Shown piece by piece: positions 47,010 to 58,521 of a DNA stretch of 64,000 bases. The stretch lies in NCBI GenBank assembly GCA_022393335.1, contig JAJEKB010020218.1, forward strand, positions 62,488 to 126,487, given 5' to 3'. This stretch comes from Macrotrachela quadricornifera (lineage: Eukaryota; Rotifera; Eurotatoria; Philodinida; Philodinidae). Under the pieces are notes generated by a model. That model did no database searches, was not told the DNA's origin, and saw only the letters and a program-made list of their open reading frames with translations. The stretch's first letter is position 1, and each line of letters begins with the position of its first letter. The position numbers and the translations under genes are program-made.

Positions 47010-47097
47010 AGCAGATATTCCAGCGTAAAATTACAAACATACGTTTATTCTAAATCGAATAACAACGTATATTCAATGGTTACTGGTGAGTCTGAAC

Positions 47098-47508
47098 ATG
47101 AACAACATCAAAACGTTAGTATATTTGATTGTTATCTTGACATTTTTGGCAATGTGGTGCGAAACACGTGCAGCTCAGAAAAGTTCTGAAGATCTCACCT
47201 TCAAAACGGTCAACGAGCCGCCTGCGACGAACTTGTCCGACTCATGGTCAATAAGCGTTGTCATATTCGTTGTTGTAATCTTGCTTGTTGTGATGGTACT
47301 TGTTGTTGAAGTCGAAGTAAGCGAGATATGTGGTACTAATATGTGTTTCATTAACAGCTTATTGGTATTTTTTCTCTTTATGGGACAAGTAGCACAAGTT
47401 CGAACCTCTCGTAGGATTTCAACAGTGTCATCAACCATCAATATCAGCAGACATTACTTAGTAACTACTGGCCATTTCAAAATACAAAGGCGGGTGGGTA
47501 TTTTTTGA
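47098..47508 (+). CDS. small type I membrane protein, unknown family
   Basis: Starts at ATG with a signal peptide (MNNIKTLVYLIVILTFLAMW, cleavage near CETRA). A short polar ectodomain follows (KSSEDLTFKTVNEPPATNLS, one sequon), then a Val/Ile-rich transmembrane helix (VVIFVVVILLVVMVLVVEVE) near residues 52-72. After it comes a potential donor GTAAGC at 47322. Either translation runs on to the TGA at 47506 with a second hydrophobic part, or the gene splices there to an exon I could not find. No domain recognised. Confidence 0.45.
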   Translation: MNNIKTLVYLIVILTFLAMWCETRAAQKSSEDLTFKTVNEPPATNLSDSWSISVVIFVVVILLVVMVLVVEVEVSEICGTNMCFINSLLVFFLFMGQVAQVRTSRRISTVSSTINISRHYLVTTGHFKIQRRVGIF

Positions 47509-48721
47509 ATAACTTTTGATAGGAACAAGATATAGAGCTACGGTTTTCATCGTTAGAAAGAGGCTGATCTGGCACATCGACTCATACAAAATTGTTGAGA
47601 AATATTTCATAAATAAATAGTGATCTATGGTCATCTTGAAAGAACGGACGGTCGCTCTATGAAGATGAAAGAAATGTTTAACTTTCAGGAGTGGAGTAGA
47701 ATGGAGAGCTGACCAACTACAAAACTGTATCCAATATTTGATAGAAAACTTTAGTGCTTTGGAGGTTCTCGGTACGATATCCGACAATTTTGCCTGTAAT
47801 TTCTATAAAAAAACTCAGTTTTTTTCGCTTTTTTCTAGAAAAATCACTCCTGGTTTTACGAGATTTTTTTATACAATTATTGCAAGAAGTTACAAAAGTC
47901 CAAGTTAGAAGTCATTGTCTAATATGGTTTGATACGTTTTCATCTGCCTTTTCCAACGATGAAAACTGCAGCTCTCTAGCGTTTTTCTATCAAACGTTTC
48001 ATGCACTAAGCCTTCGACGATGATAGGTATCGAAGTGGACAGCTTTACTGATTGCATATACATCGGCTTAAACGCGTAACGCATCACCCCTTGAATCCAG
48101 ATTTCGAATTAATTATTCAAAGAGACTGCTATTATTATTTCATAGAGCACAGTCCGAGATTTATGTCATACATTGTTGTGATCGGTTTATTGATAATAGT
48201 TTGTTATTTAGGAAATATGTTATGGCTGATCATGAGTATCAGATCAGAACTATCCTTTGACATAATGATTAACTTTTTGATGTCTTTTACTTTTGTGAGG
48301 CGAGTCCAAACAAAATTAGTATGTATAGAGCTTCGTCGCGTAACGAAAACAAGAAATTCTTTGTTTTTTATCTACTAGCGTGAATGTTCTTTCGATGGAG
48401 ACAAATGTGTAACACGATGACGTTTTTTGACTATTTCTCTCGTTCTTCAATAATGTTAAAAAACATCCCAACCCTAGGTTTTCTATTCCAAGACCATTGA
48501 AAAGTGTGAATAGTGGATTTCTCCATTGTGTACTTCCAAATTCCTGTTAGAATAAGTCTAATTAATTCTAAATTTGAAAATTCTATAGCTTGTTAAAAAT
48601 GAAAAATACGATGTCAATCATAATGCATAGTATTTTTCATGACCCTAATAGGACTATATTCAGTTTCAGCATTAACTTCATCTCAACGTTCTATTGACAA
48701 TACAGTCAAAGTGTATTTTCC
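47509..48721. other. intergenic, nothing firmly supported
   Basis: Open stretches at 47754-48023 and 48052-48378 overlap other frames, lack motifs and are not called. Confidence 0.4.
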
Positions 48722-48912
48722 ATTGATGCGAAGCTACCACGATGCATGTAAGTGAGCTCAGAATTCCTTCTATTAGGGTTTACAGGGGCGGGACCTGCAT
48801 GAGGGTGCTCGGGAAGGTCTATAGAGCACCCTCGTCCAGGTCCCGCCCCTGTAAACCCTAATAGAAGGAATTCCGAACGCACCTACATGCGTCGTGGTAG
48901 CTTCACATCAAT
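48722..48912. mobile_element. ~190-bp near-perfect GC-rich hairpin MITE
   Basis: ATTGATG-GAAGCTACCACG at the left and its inverted copy at the right close a hairpin with about 85-nt arms. The inner 50 nt (AATTCCTTCTATTAGGGTTT, then CAGGGGCGGGACCTG and GAGGGTGCTC) are essentially perfect. The loop is about 12 nt (GGAAGGTCTATA). Much more GC-rich than its surroundings, and the high arm identity suggests recent origin or active maintenance. Confidence 0.85.
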
Positions 48913-49600
48913 TCATATCGCTATAAGTAAACAGTTTTATTTGTTTATAGTCACTTTGCATACAATCTTTCGTACATATTTCTCCTACTGATTGGATTTA
49001 GCTGATGACTTTTTTGGGTCAAAACTGACAACAGATGAAACATTTGAGATCTTTTGAATGAGTTTAAAAAAAAACGTATCTTAGAAAAATTGGCGTCATC
49101 GCGTTACGTTGATAAAATCAGTTTTTCTTTGAATAATAAATTGTATATTCGCGGAACTAATTTTACCGTTAGATACGTTAAGGTATGAGCTATAAAACAA
49201 CAAATGAACGTTTCCTTTAATATAGCGTAGATTCGCAGGAAAATAGAGAACCAGCACAACAACGTCTACATTTTGTCTTTTTTTTTCCGTTACCGCGTTG
49301 CAACATGTATTTTATCGATCATTTTTACAGAACTCAATCAAATGAGCTGATTTTCTCAAGAACATATAGAGGGCTTAAGGCTACGTCCCACAGCGAAAAA
49401 TCAAACATTTCTATGACTGTTGACATGTGAGAAAAATTAGAGACACTCTGGCCAAAACCTTATCGCGTTGTGCTCGTACCAGCCGCTATATATATATACA
49501 ATGATCAGGAAATTTTTGTATTTGCCCAACTTTTCCACTAATTATTAATTCTTTTCGTATATGTGGATTCAACGCAAAAAAGATTAGAAATCAATCTTTC
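48913..49600. other. intergenic, nothing recognised
   Basis: AT-rich, with a short (TA) run at 49488-49498. Confidence 0.4.
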
Positions 49601-49873
49601 CTGGAGATGGCCAATGATGAGGATTATGAATCAGCTGGTTTATTTATATAAATAAATAAAAGGAAAATGGAGAAAACATCAGAAGAGAAAGAAGAGATAT
49701 ATAAATAGATAGATAGACGAAAAGAACAAGTGCTTCTTGAAAATGAAAAAAATTAACTGAACAGGAGTCTACAAGAACGTGGGAGAAAAAATATACGGAG
49801 AGAGGAAAAAGAGCAGAATGAAAAGAACCTGATACGTCGGAAACTACGAAGACAACAGGAAGAAGTGAATTAG
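49594..49873 (+). pseudogene. relic of a charged, coiled-coil-type coding region
   Basis: A single frame keeps protein character through several stops (about 49652, 49709, 49760, 49871): FLEMANDEDYESAG, KMEKTSEEKEEIYK, RRKEQVLLENEKN, RREEKEQNEKNLIRRKLRRQ. The Glu/Lys/Arg heptad-like composition suggests a long helix or coiled coil. The codon frame is kept while stops accumulate, so decay is by point mutation. Family unknown. Confidence 0.4.
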
Positions 49874-50459
49874 TGTAAGCTTAACCACGAACAATGATCA
49901 ACGAGGTTGGCGGTAACCTAGCACCATATATTACCGCTAACAACACTAGAGTATCAAATTTAAATGAGATCGATTCGCTTTCTTTTTTAAGAAAACTAGG
50001 AATGCTCCAATTCCAGCTGTAACTGCAAATAATTCTATTTTAATTTTTGGCTTAGAATTAATCAGATTTGATCTTAATTGCAACTGGAATTTATCGGAAT
50101 TGCTCGTGCAATGATTGGAACTCTATTATTAATTTTTGTAAATATGTACAAAATGACTAATTATGCAATAATTAATTTAGACCAATTTCTCTTTCAATTC
50201 AAATTCCAAACAGTTTTAAGATTTAATTTATCTCCTAACCGAACTAGTCTGATCTTTCAAAAATTAACAACATATGTATAATTTATTCAAAAACAAATAA
50301 GGAATATACAATTTGTTCAGAAAAAATGAGAGTAACATTTTGTTGGCGTCTTTATCAAGATTTAAGTTGATAAGATAGATTAAAGATTTTTGAAATCATT
50401 ACTCATTCTCATTTTCTAAATTATTTTCGGCAATAAATTAGTTCAATAACCAGTAACAT

Positions 50460-51564
50460 TTAAAAGCCAATAATCGACCATCCTATATATAACATGCTTA
50501 AATATGAATATGAATCTGGCCATGTCCATCGAATCGACGTCTCTCTTGTACTGTGGTAAGAACATTTGTGCGTTTGATTAATCTTAAATATTAATATATA
50601 ATTACAAGGATTATATTCATGAATTTTTAAAATAAGTGCTTCGATTCTTGCCACTACTAAACAGGTTAACTATGGACAGTCATTATTACCGGCTGACTGT
50701 CTCGGATCAACCGTCCGATAGCATATTGACTACATTGTGACATACATCAGCTCTTATGTCTAGTGTATGAGGGAGCTCGGAGTGATTTAGCGGAAGAACT
50801 TTAAGTCACACTACCCTTCTATCTAGAGCTGTAATTGGATTGCTTGTAAGAAAAATATTGGACCTTCGAATTTGTCACCAGACAGTATCCTATATTGCAA
50901 GATAGTCGAAAGGTAGGGTACTCTTCTTCTTCCTATATACTGATGCTTGTGATAACTCGAATGAACAATTGAATTTTGTCTCCTGATAAGCGGAAATATT
51001 TGATGTGATCGGTGACAAATCTGTTTATTAGATTTGTTGGGGATATGACTTAAATGATTATGATTTTAGTTGATATGTTAATATTTAAACTATATAATAG
51101 CTTTAAAATTATAAAATTCAAAAGTTATTTATGTTGAAAATTATTTCTCTACGACAATTTTAGATTGAAACAAATTTTTCATCCAATCTCATCCTTTCAA
51201 ACTCTATCCTAATACTTACTGAACTTGCTCCTGGTCCATCAATTGCTGTGTTTTGTGATTCAATTTCTCTTCCATCCAATGTATTATACACCACTGTGTA
51301 CAATGGTGTATAGCATGTATAATACTTTGTTGTACATTTCTCGTTGGATTTTACTCCAGAACAATTTTGTCTTAAACAACTGCTCCAAACAACTTCATAA
51401 TTCTTTACAAAACACAATGTTGGTTTGTAAACTAATTCATAATGACCATCTATAAAATCAATGGCAGTGATAATTGCACCAAGAACTATGAATGTAGTTA
51501 TAATTATTAAACAAAGGTATAAAATAGCATAGAGACATATTTCACAGCAACGTTTTTTTGACAT
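50460..51564 (-). CDS. small two-TM membrane protein with Cys-rich loop, two exons
   Basis: Minus strand. Exon 1 (51564 down to about 51216) starts at ATG with a Cys-rich basic N-terminus (MSKKRCCEIC), then a transmembrane helix (LYLCLIIITTFIVLGAIITA). A Cys-containing extracellular region follows (CFVKNYEVVWSSCLRQNC, CTTKYYTCYTPLY, one NCS sequon). Donors at GTATTA or GTAAGT lie at its end. Exon 2 (about 50652 down to 50460) follows a TTTAG acceptor and reads ARIEALILKIHEYNPCNYI to a hydrophobic C-terminus (SYLSMLYIGWSIIGF). The GTATTA donor joins in phase and the stronger GTAAGT does not, so the junction is uncertain. No family recognised; the topology recalls small multi-Cys surface proteins. 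Confidence 0.5.
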
Positions 51565-54500
51565 ATTGTTGTCAGTAGCTCAATACAAAACAGTTACACA
51601 TTTATATAGATTTTTTATGGTAATAGAAAAAAAAACAAAAATAAAAATTTTTTTTCCAATTTCTGTTGGCGTCATTTGATGACTCGTTGAGTGAATTTTT
51701 CGAAATTTCATGACGCAGCATCCAACTGCAAAACATAATCAACCCTCAAGATTTTATACAATAATGTAGAAAGAGAAAGAATCGAAACATAATCAAAATT
51801 CAGAAATCAGAATGTACATAAATCACAAACAAAATAAAACCAATTTATTATATGAATATATTGAATTTATTATAATTATGTCTACAGACAGAAAGCAGAA
51901 GTCTTTAATAATGTCGTTGTTGGCACTAACAGTACGACTAACATGAGCTAGAGCGGCCATAAATCAATTTAATATCTCAATGTTAAACAACTAACTGCAC
52001 AATAGAATATCGGTATTGGTAGCTCAACAGAAACTCATTCATTAAAACGCATGTACTTTAATTTTTTGAAAAAAAAACCATATTTCTCATTATTTTATAT
52101 TTTGTTTGACTTCTTTAACTTTGCTTCTTTTTAGAGATGCTCTTTCGTATTGTTTAACAATCACTGGCATAACGAGAAGATTGAAAGTTGTTTCTTTGAT
52201 TGTTATTTACGATTCGATGTCACGAAAATGCTTTGTCTATACGCGAGAATGAAAGAATTTCTTGTCATTCGTTCTACATTGTTGTGAAAGCAATCGAAGC
52301 AGCATATGGCATGTGATGAATTTCAAGTATTAGAATACCACAACAAGTAAAAAAAACAATAGAAAAAAGACGAGTTGTTAGAAACCCTGTTGCGACTACT
52401 TTTCAGAGTTTTAATCAGGCCATTAGGTCTGCCTGTTTGCCACAGATAAAAGCCATGATTTTCAGGCCTGATTAGTTTTTTTTCAATATGAAAGTTTTAT
52501 TGAATAAATAGTTGAGAATAAATGTTGAAGACAAATAATCAAAACTACGATCAATATTAGGAGCTTATCAACATCGAGGAGAAAAAAGGTGAATCTTAGA
52601 ATTAGCTATGACATCTTTTATACTGTACGCAGATCACTTGAAACAGTCAATACATATTTTACAGAGTATCATTGATGATAATGGGAATATTCAACTTGTC
52701 ACACTGTTCTGTCTAGCCTTCGTAAAGAATGGACAGTGCGACATTCCCGAGTTAGTCAATTACAGAACTGTCATAACCATTATTATAAAGCTATTACACT
52801 ATAAAATATCATATGAATAGTCGTAATTACAGGACTCTCGCAGCAATAAACTATTGAAACAATCGATGAGGAAAATTGTTTCACTTTCAGAAGAGAAATG
52901 GTTTAATCGACAAAAAGCCATATATTTTAAGGAGAAATGAAAAAAAAACAACGTGATTATATTTAATCCGAATGCATACCACACAACACTTTGATTCATT
53001 TTTATTAAAAACAGCTACTTCATCAGAAGAAAATTTATAATATATTTTAATAAATAAAACACGATTTGAATCTAGCCGAACGTAGAAATTTAAGAAGATA
53101 TTTAAAATCGTTCTACTAATATAATAAAAGACACATCATACACATGATGACTCTTAATGCTTTTCCATACGATCCACAAACTTTAACATCCTCGACAGTT
53201 TATCAAAAGAAAAGATTATAACCGATAAATTTTCAAAATCCATTAAAACCATTTAGACTATTTAATTCATTATAGAACTACTAGATAAAAAATTCATCTT
53301 TCTCAATGTCACATACACACAACATAGACTTGAAAAAATCATTTCAAAAAATACAATCGAACCTTCTTGTTTATCACCCATCTTGAGACAAAAAAGAAAA
53401 ATAATCCGTTACATTCCACTCTTATGAAATTATATCGATGGAAAGAACAGCTGAATATCTTCAATCGAGTATGATCGGTTGACACGCCTTTTGGTAGTCA
53501 ATAGATTTACGTTATTTATTCTCTAATCATCACCTGTTGCTTCAGCCACATAGATGCCATGACTAGTCAAACAGAAAAATAGGAATGTAACACTGACAGT
53601 TTGTTATACCTACTCATATAGCTCTTATCAAAGCAACATTTCAGTCTAACTCAACTGAACGATACATATCCATTGCATATATAAATATTCCAATATCCAG
53701 ATGAATCAATTATACTTTTTGAAGATCGTATTTCTTAAACACACAGATACCAGTCTGAATCTAAATATCATCGGATCTCCCTCAAGACAACCAATAATAT
53801 CCTTGCAAACAGTCTATAGGATTCCCATATTGTCATGAAAAGTCAATCATATATTAGAAACACTGATCATAAACAAAACAGAAAATTGTGCGATCAAAAA
53901 TAAATGAAGATATCTAAGTTGGAAAAATGAATCACTCACATATTTCTATTTGGAATTTCAATTCATTAAAATCGCAATTTTCACATTGAATTCTTTTATA
54001 AATATCCTTTATCCTGAGTATGCGAACGTAAATATTCTATACAAAGGCAATCCAAAAGCTGAATACTGAATAAAGTCTTTTTTAATGACAACTTCATTCT
54101 TAAGAAATAGGTTTACTACCAAACCTGTGTCCCGATGAAGAATCTTTGAGTCTTCGTATCAATATGAAACCTCGAAGGTTCTTTACCTAGATGCAGATTC
54201 AGTAATAATCATACTTTTTTAAACTGCACGTACGGTCCCACTTTTCAAATTTCATCGTATCATGTCATTCCATTGAAGATACTTGTTCATTCTTCAATTA
54301 CCCTAAATAAAAGTATATTTTTTCAGTTAATACAAGAGAAAAGATTTTCTAAAGGATCGTTCACTATCTCTCAGCAATTATTTTCAATATAATCCGATAG
54401 AAGTACAACAATATCTCTTGGAAGTTGATTATAAAATCTATTCTTAAATTTGTCGATTTAACTCGAGAATGCAAATATTTTATGTATACTATGAAAAGAA

Positions 54501-56164
54501 AAAAAAAACATCTGTTTTGAAAATATTCTGCTGAATACATGAAATTTTATTCAATGTTAGGATTTCATGCTAATTGATGTTACCGACTAATACATATGTT
54601 GCTAGAATTCTAATCATAACATGCTCACTTCAATCACATAATGATCTCGAACAAATTGTTTATCAATATTCACTGTGTATAAATCCGAACTTATCTGGAT
54701 TATGTATTTTATGCTGCTATGGATTATTATGTTCTATTACAAACTATTTATCGATATGTGACTGCGATTTATCTGACTCGTTTATTTTGATAATTAATGA
54801 AAAATCAACTTTTATTCATATTTATGTGCTTTTATGTATTTATTACTATTTCTATTTACTAAAGATGTCATCTACAGTCCTGATGATTATTCCCTCAACT
54901 GTAATGAGGGTCATACAAAAAAAAAATAGTTTGTCCGTTGGTGTGTGGGTTTGTATCAGGCTCAAAAATCAAAAAATATCTTAGAAAGTCTGAAATCCTA
55001 CACTATAGAGGTGCTCTTGGATCGTCAAGTAGTATTAATAATATTACAAGATTTTAATAATAAATATGTTTCATCCGGAACAATTTTACAAAAAGGATCG
55101 AACATTTTGTTTCGAAGGTTACTATTTAACCAAATAGATTCGGATTGTTGCTTTTTCGTAAGAAGTTTTTTTATAAATTTTTCCCACATTGGCACATGTT
55201 CCGCAGTCGAGGATTAAGTGAGCCGACATGGTGAACGTTACTTGTAGGAAATGATTGCAGCAAAAATTTGGTGAAGAAAATGTAAATCCTGTAAACAACA
55301 AATTCAGCAAATAAAAACAGATTCATTCAATAATAAAAAAGCTCATACTTCAGCAGTATCTAACGAAAATATCTCAATCAAACTGTGTTAATTCTCATCT
55401 TATATAACATTATATATAATACACGTCATTTCGATCAAGACAACAATATCGATCACAACCACTATAATTCGAAAAAAACAATGAAGTTATCAATGACGAG
55501 TTTAGATCAATTCTATTGAAACTAATCAAAATCTGTTTATATAAGCAATATATTTCTCTCCTTTTTTTTGTTTCATTCAAGTCATACAATCAAATAATAC
55601 CACAAAGACCAATAAAGCAAGTTTTTCCATAGGAGAGATTTCCAATCGTCGGGACAAAAAAAATATATTTATGAATGATACTCATCCTTCAACAAGCATT
55701 CAACACAGCTTCAAATAAAAACTTTCAGCAAAATTTGATTAATCAATTAGATAGTGAACCATATATACTTGATAATCACATACAATAAAAATTTTCTATT
55801 GAATTACAAATTAATTCTACTCTAGATAATAAAACAACATCGATACGCAGTTCTTTCATTGACTTTTTTAAACTATCCCATTAAATATCATCAACAGCTG
55901 TCTAAATATTCTCCCTTTAATAAGGAAGAATTTCGAAATGTGGTAGTTTATTTATTCATACTCACCCTCATACCCCTCATTAGAATAAAAAATATTGACT
56001 TATGCTCCGAAGAAATACCAACCAAAAGGAAAAAAATCGAGTAAAAGGAATATGTCATATAAATATACAGATTTATTTTTTTCTTGCATTCAGCAAAGAA
56101 TCGAAAGAAAAGACATAATTGTATAGTCTCCCACGGACAAAAAAACGTTTCTTTTTTTATTGCA
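51565..56164. other. gene-poor AT-rich stretch
   Basis: No supported gene. The longest frame (54577-54984, 136 codons, ATG start) has scattered Cys and hydrophobic stretches (LSGLCILCCYGLLC) but no domain. It could be a real small membrane protein or chance in AT-rich DNA. The frames at 52608-52820 and 54945-55217 are not supported. Confidence 0.35.
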
Positions 56165-56290
56165 TTTTTGTACCACTTAATACATTGTTTTGAAAAAACA
56201 AAATATATCACGAGATGCAGCGTGAAAAGCAGTACGTCTTACGAAGAACAACTTATTCTGTAATTACAGTTTTTGTTTTGAAAATGCACT
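56165..56290. repeat. fragment of the mariner-type MITE interior
   Basis: ACCACTTAATACATTGTTTT...ATATATCACGAGATGCAGCGTGAAAAGC and ACTTATTCTGTAATTACAGT match 4420-4515 of the 988-bp foldback MITE. The copy is truncated on both sides. Confidence 0.7.
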
Positions 56291-56291
56291 A

Positions 56292-56408
56292 GTGTAGAAC
56301 TCCTTAACTCAATTCGAGTATTAAAATTTTACTCGAGTTTTCAACTATTCAACTATTACTATATGATAGATTAAGGATGCTACTATAGGATGCTGCCTGC
56401 CGGATGCT
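56292..56408 (+). mobile_element. truncated copy of the 14-bp-array inverted-repeat element
   Basis: It begins GTGTAGAACTC, carries the same CGAGTATTAAAATTTTACTC and GAGTTTTCAACTATTCAACT blocks as the end of the 18.3-19.7-kb element, then AGGATGCTACTATAGGATGCTGCCTGC (about three 14-bp units). It is cut by the next element at 56409. Confidence 0.8.
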
Positions 56409-56741
56409 CAGCAGTGTCATAGATCCAAGAAATCGGGAATTTCGGAGATTTCCCGGACGATGTTATTCATAGAAGAATCTTCAGCACTATTCCTAGGCTA
56501 AAATTTTTTTTTTTTGATGGTGAGGGCGAAAACACACTCACAGGGATCTTTGTCGATGAGGGCGAAAAGAGGGACAGGGGGCATATCGCTGAGAGATCTG
56601 TTGGGAGATCCAGTATCTCTATTAGATTGAAAGACTAAATTAGATACGTATAATATATAAGTAAGGTGAATATGCTTATATAGAGAAGATCTTCCAGGAG
56701 ATCTCCAAAATCCCCGATTATTTGGATCTGTGGCACCTCTC
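56409..56741. mobile_element. 333-bp MITE related to the 13.4-kb MITE
   Basis: The left end CAGCAGTGTCATAGATCCAA and the inverted right end GAGAGGTGCCACAGATCCAA continue inward with AATCGGG and GGAGATTTCC/GGAGATCTCC pairing. The TIR pattern matches the 244-bp element at 13386-13629. It sits directly against the 14-bp-array fragment. Confidence 0.7.
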
Positions 56742-56759
56742 AATTACACCCTGTTGTCA

Positions 56760-57388
56760 ATCGTTCCACCATTCACTTTCAATAAATACCATTTCATCTT
56801 ATCTCTCTTCTCAAATTAGACAATATACGAGTTGTGGCAGCCCGCATGTCTTATATAAACTCTTCTATCTTCATAATTGATTATTTTTATTACGTCATAC
56901 ATTCCTCTTATTATACGCTTGTTATATTCTCGTCATTCGTTATTTCAATCGCGTCATACATTCCTTACACAATTCATCCTTTACACTTGTGATTGTTATC
57001 GTCATCATTTAATTATTTCACTTTAAATAGCGTATCTCTGTCGAAAAACATATTACACATTATCCTGGCAGTTTCTATTCTATTTTTCTTTCTTTCTTTC
57101 TTTCTTTTCCTCTTCTTCTCTTTTTCATTCCTTCTTTCTTTTGTTTTTATTCTCTTCTGTTTTTCGATGTACATTGCGCGTCTCCGTTGGTGGGGGAGGT
57201 GTCATGGCCTTCAGCCATGATACATCATTCTCTTTCAGACATTCTGAGTCATATACACATGATCAGGATTCCTGAGTTATTCACACATAATCAGGATTCC
57301 TGAGTCATGAGTATATGACAATATATATATAGATGTTTCGCTTCATTTGTGTGTGTCTTCTCTCTTCATAATAAACATCGTCTTCACA
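56760..57388 (+). mobile_element. 3' end of a gypsy element with 3' LTR (LTR 57200-57388)
   Basis: The LTR starts TGTCATGGCCTTCAGCCATG and ends TTCACA, with AATAAA at 57370. It is directly preceded by the purine tract GTTGGTGGGGGAGG. Upstream sequence (GTTGTGGCAGCCCGCATG at 56834, and CGTCATACATTCC motifs) resembles the region upstream of the minus-strand 3' LTR at 16741-16888. No pol fragment remains. Confidence 0.65.
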
Positions 57389-58521
57389 TCAAGTAAAGCG
57401 ACACTTATAATCATTGACGACGAAGGTAAAGAAGTCAGAGTCCAAAAACTGTTAAAAGTGATGAATATAAACTGGTTAATAATCCATTTGAAATGCTTCA
57501 GAGGAATGAATTTGTTAAGATGACCTGTGATCAGAAGGGCATTTTCTTGTTTCATGTCTATTTTTTCACTGAAACTTTTACTGATAAGCGTTCTATAGTT
57601 CAGCTTTTGAAGTCAAAATTTTACTCATGTAAATATTGAATTCTTGTGAAGGTATAGTATTATCTGTGGCTTACAGAAAAACTCTTATGATTAACTTAAA
57701 ATAAACCATACAGATCCTTTAGATGCCTGTAATTTTTATCTAGATAAAATTTTTGACTTTTCTAGTCCCATAAATCAAATATTGGAAAGCTGATCAAACA
57801 AAGCTTATGCATGAGTCGAAGATCGATTTATGAAGGAAACAATATCATGGCCCTGACCATGATTCATCCCTCGTACTGCTCACTCTCTCTGATGTTTAAT
57901 GCTTTTCTATCTTTCTAACGAATTTTATGGATAGACCATTTCATTACTGCTACTTTCGATATACGGTATTCATTTCACTACTCCATCATCCAGTTGTGTT
58001 CATATCACACAAACCACACTATTAGATAGAATTGTAGTGAAAGATAAAAAGATACATACGCAATATTGATAGTGGAGATTTCTCCATATAAAGGACATTT
58101 TGTAAGAATGATATTATATAAGAATGGGGTGCTATCGGCACAATCTTATCTCTACTTGCCATGCAGTTGTGTGAGAAAATCATCCTTCTTCGATATTTTT
58201 TGTACGTTTCCTAGAAAAATACGCCGAAACTTCAGAACTTTTTAAAAATTTTTGTACACATATACAATCGTATGAAAATTGCCAAAATGTAGTAAAAGTA
58301 GCGCTTTATTTGGAGTTTATATCTAAGTTTCGACCTAGTGAACACACGGCAAAGATGCAGAAGATTGTTGTGTTAATCCATAGAATTTGTGCTTGTTTTT
58401 CTGCACCTTTTCACTGTCACGAGACAAACATGAAGGAAGACAGCGTGATTCTCTCTATAGAATTTCATGTGTCAATCATTTTTTTAGCCATTATCAATAT
58501 TATTTGACGGAGAAATAGAAA
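57389..58521. other. intergenic; possible diverged LTR-like segment at 57846
   Basis: No gene. TATCATGGCCCTGACCATGA at 57846 resembles the start of the gypsy LTR, but the rest does not align well. The region just before 58522 is the leader of the DUF4419 gene. Confidence 0.4.

Noticed and set aside
47175..47441. Thr-rich minus-strand frame
   Set aside because: It is the antisense of the Val-rich transmembrane segment of the 47098 gene; Thr runs are expected from that.
54577..54984. 136-codon frame as a membrane-receptor gene
   Set aside because: ATG start and hydrophobic patches are present, but there is no domain, no supporting exon structure and strong AT bias, so only a note is given.
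56993..57220. 75-codon Phe/Leu-rich plus-strand frame
   Set aside because: It lies across a CT-rich tract and the gypsy purine tract/LTR border; low-complexity composition only.
58310..58507. Frame upstream of the DUF4419 gene as an extra first exon
   Set aside because: It ends in a stop before 58522, has no good donor, and the DUF4419 gene already has a suitable ATG.
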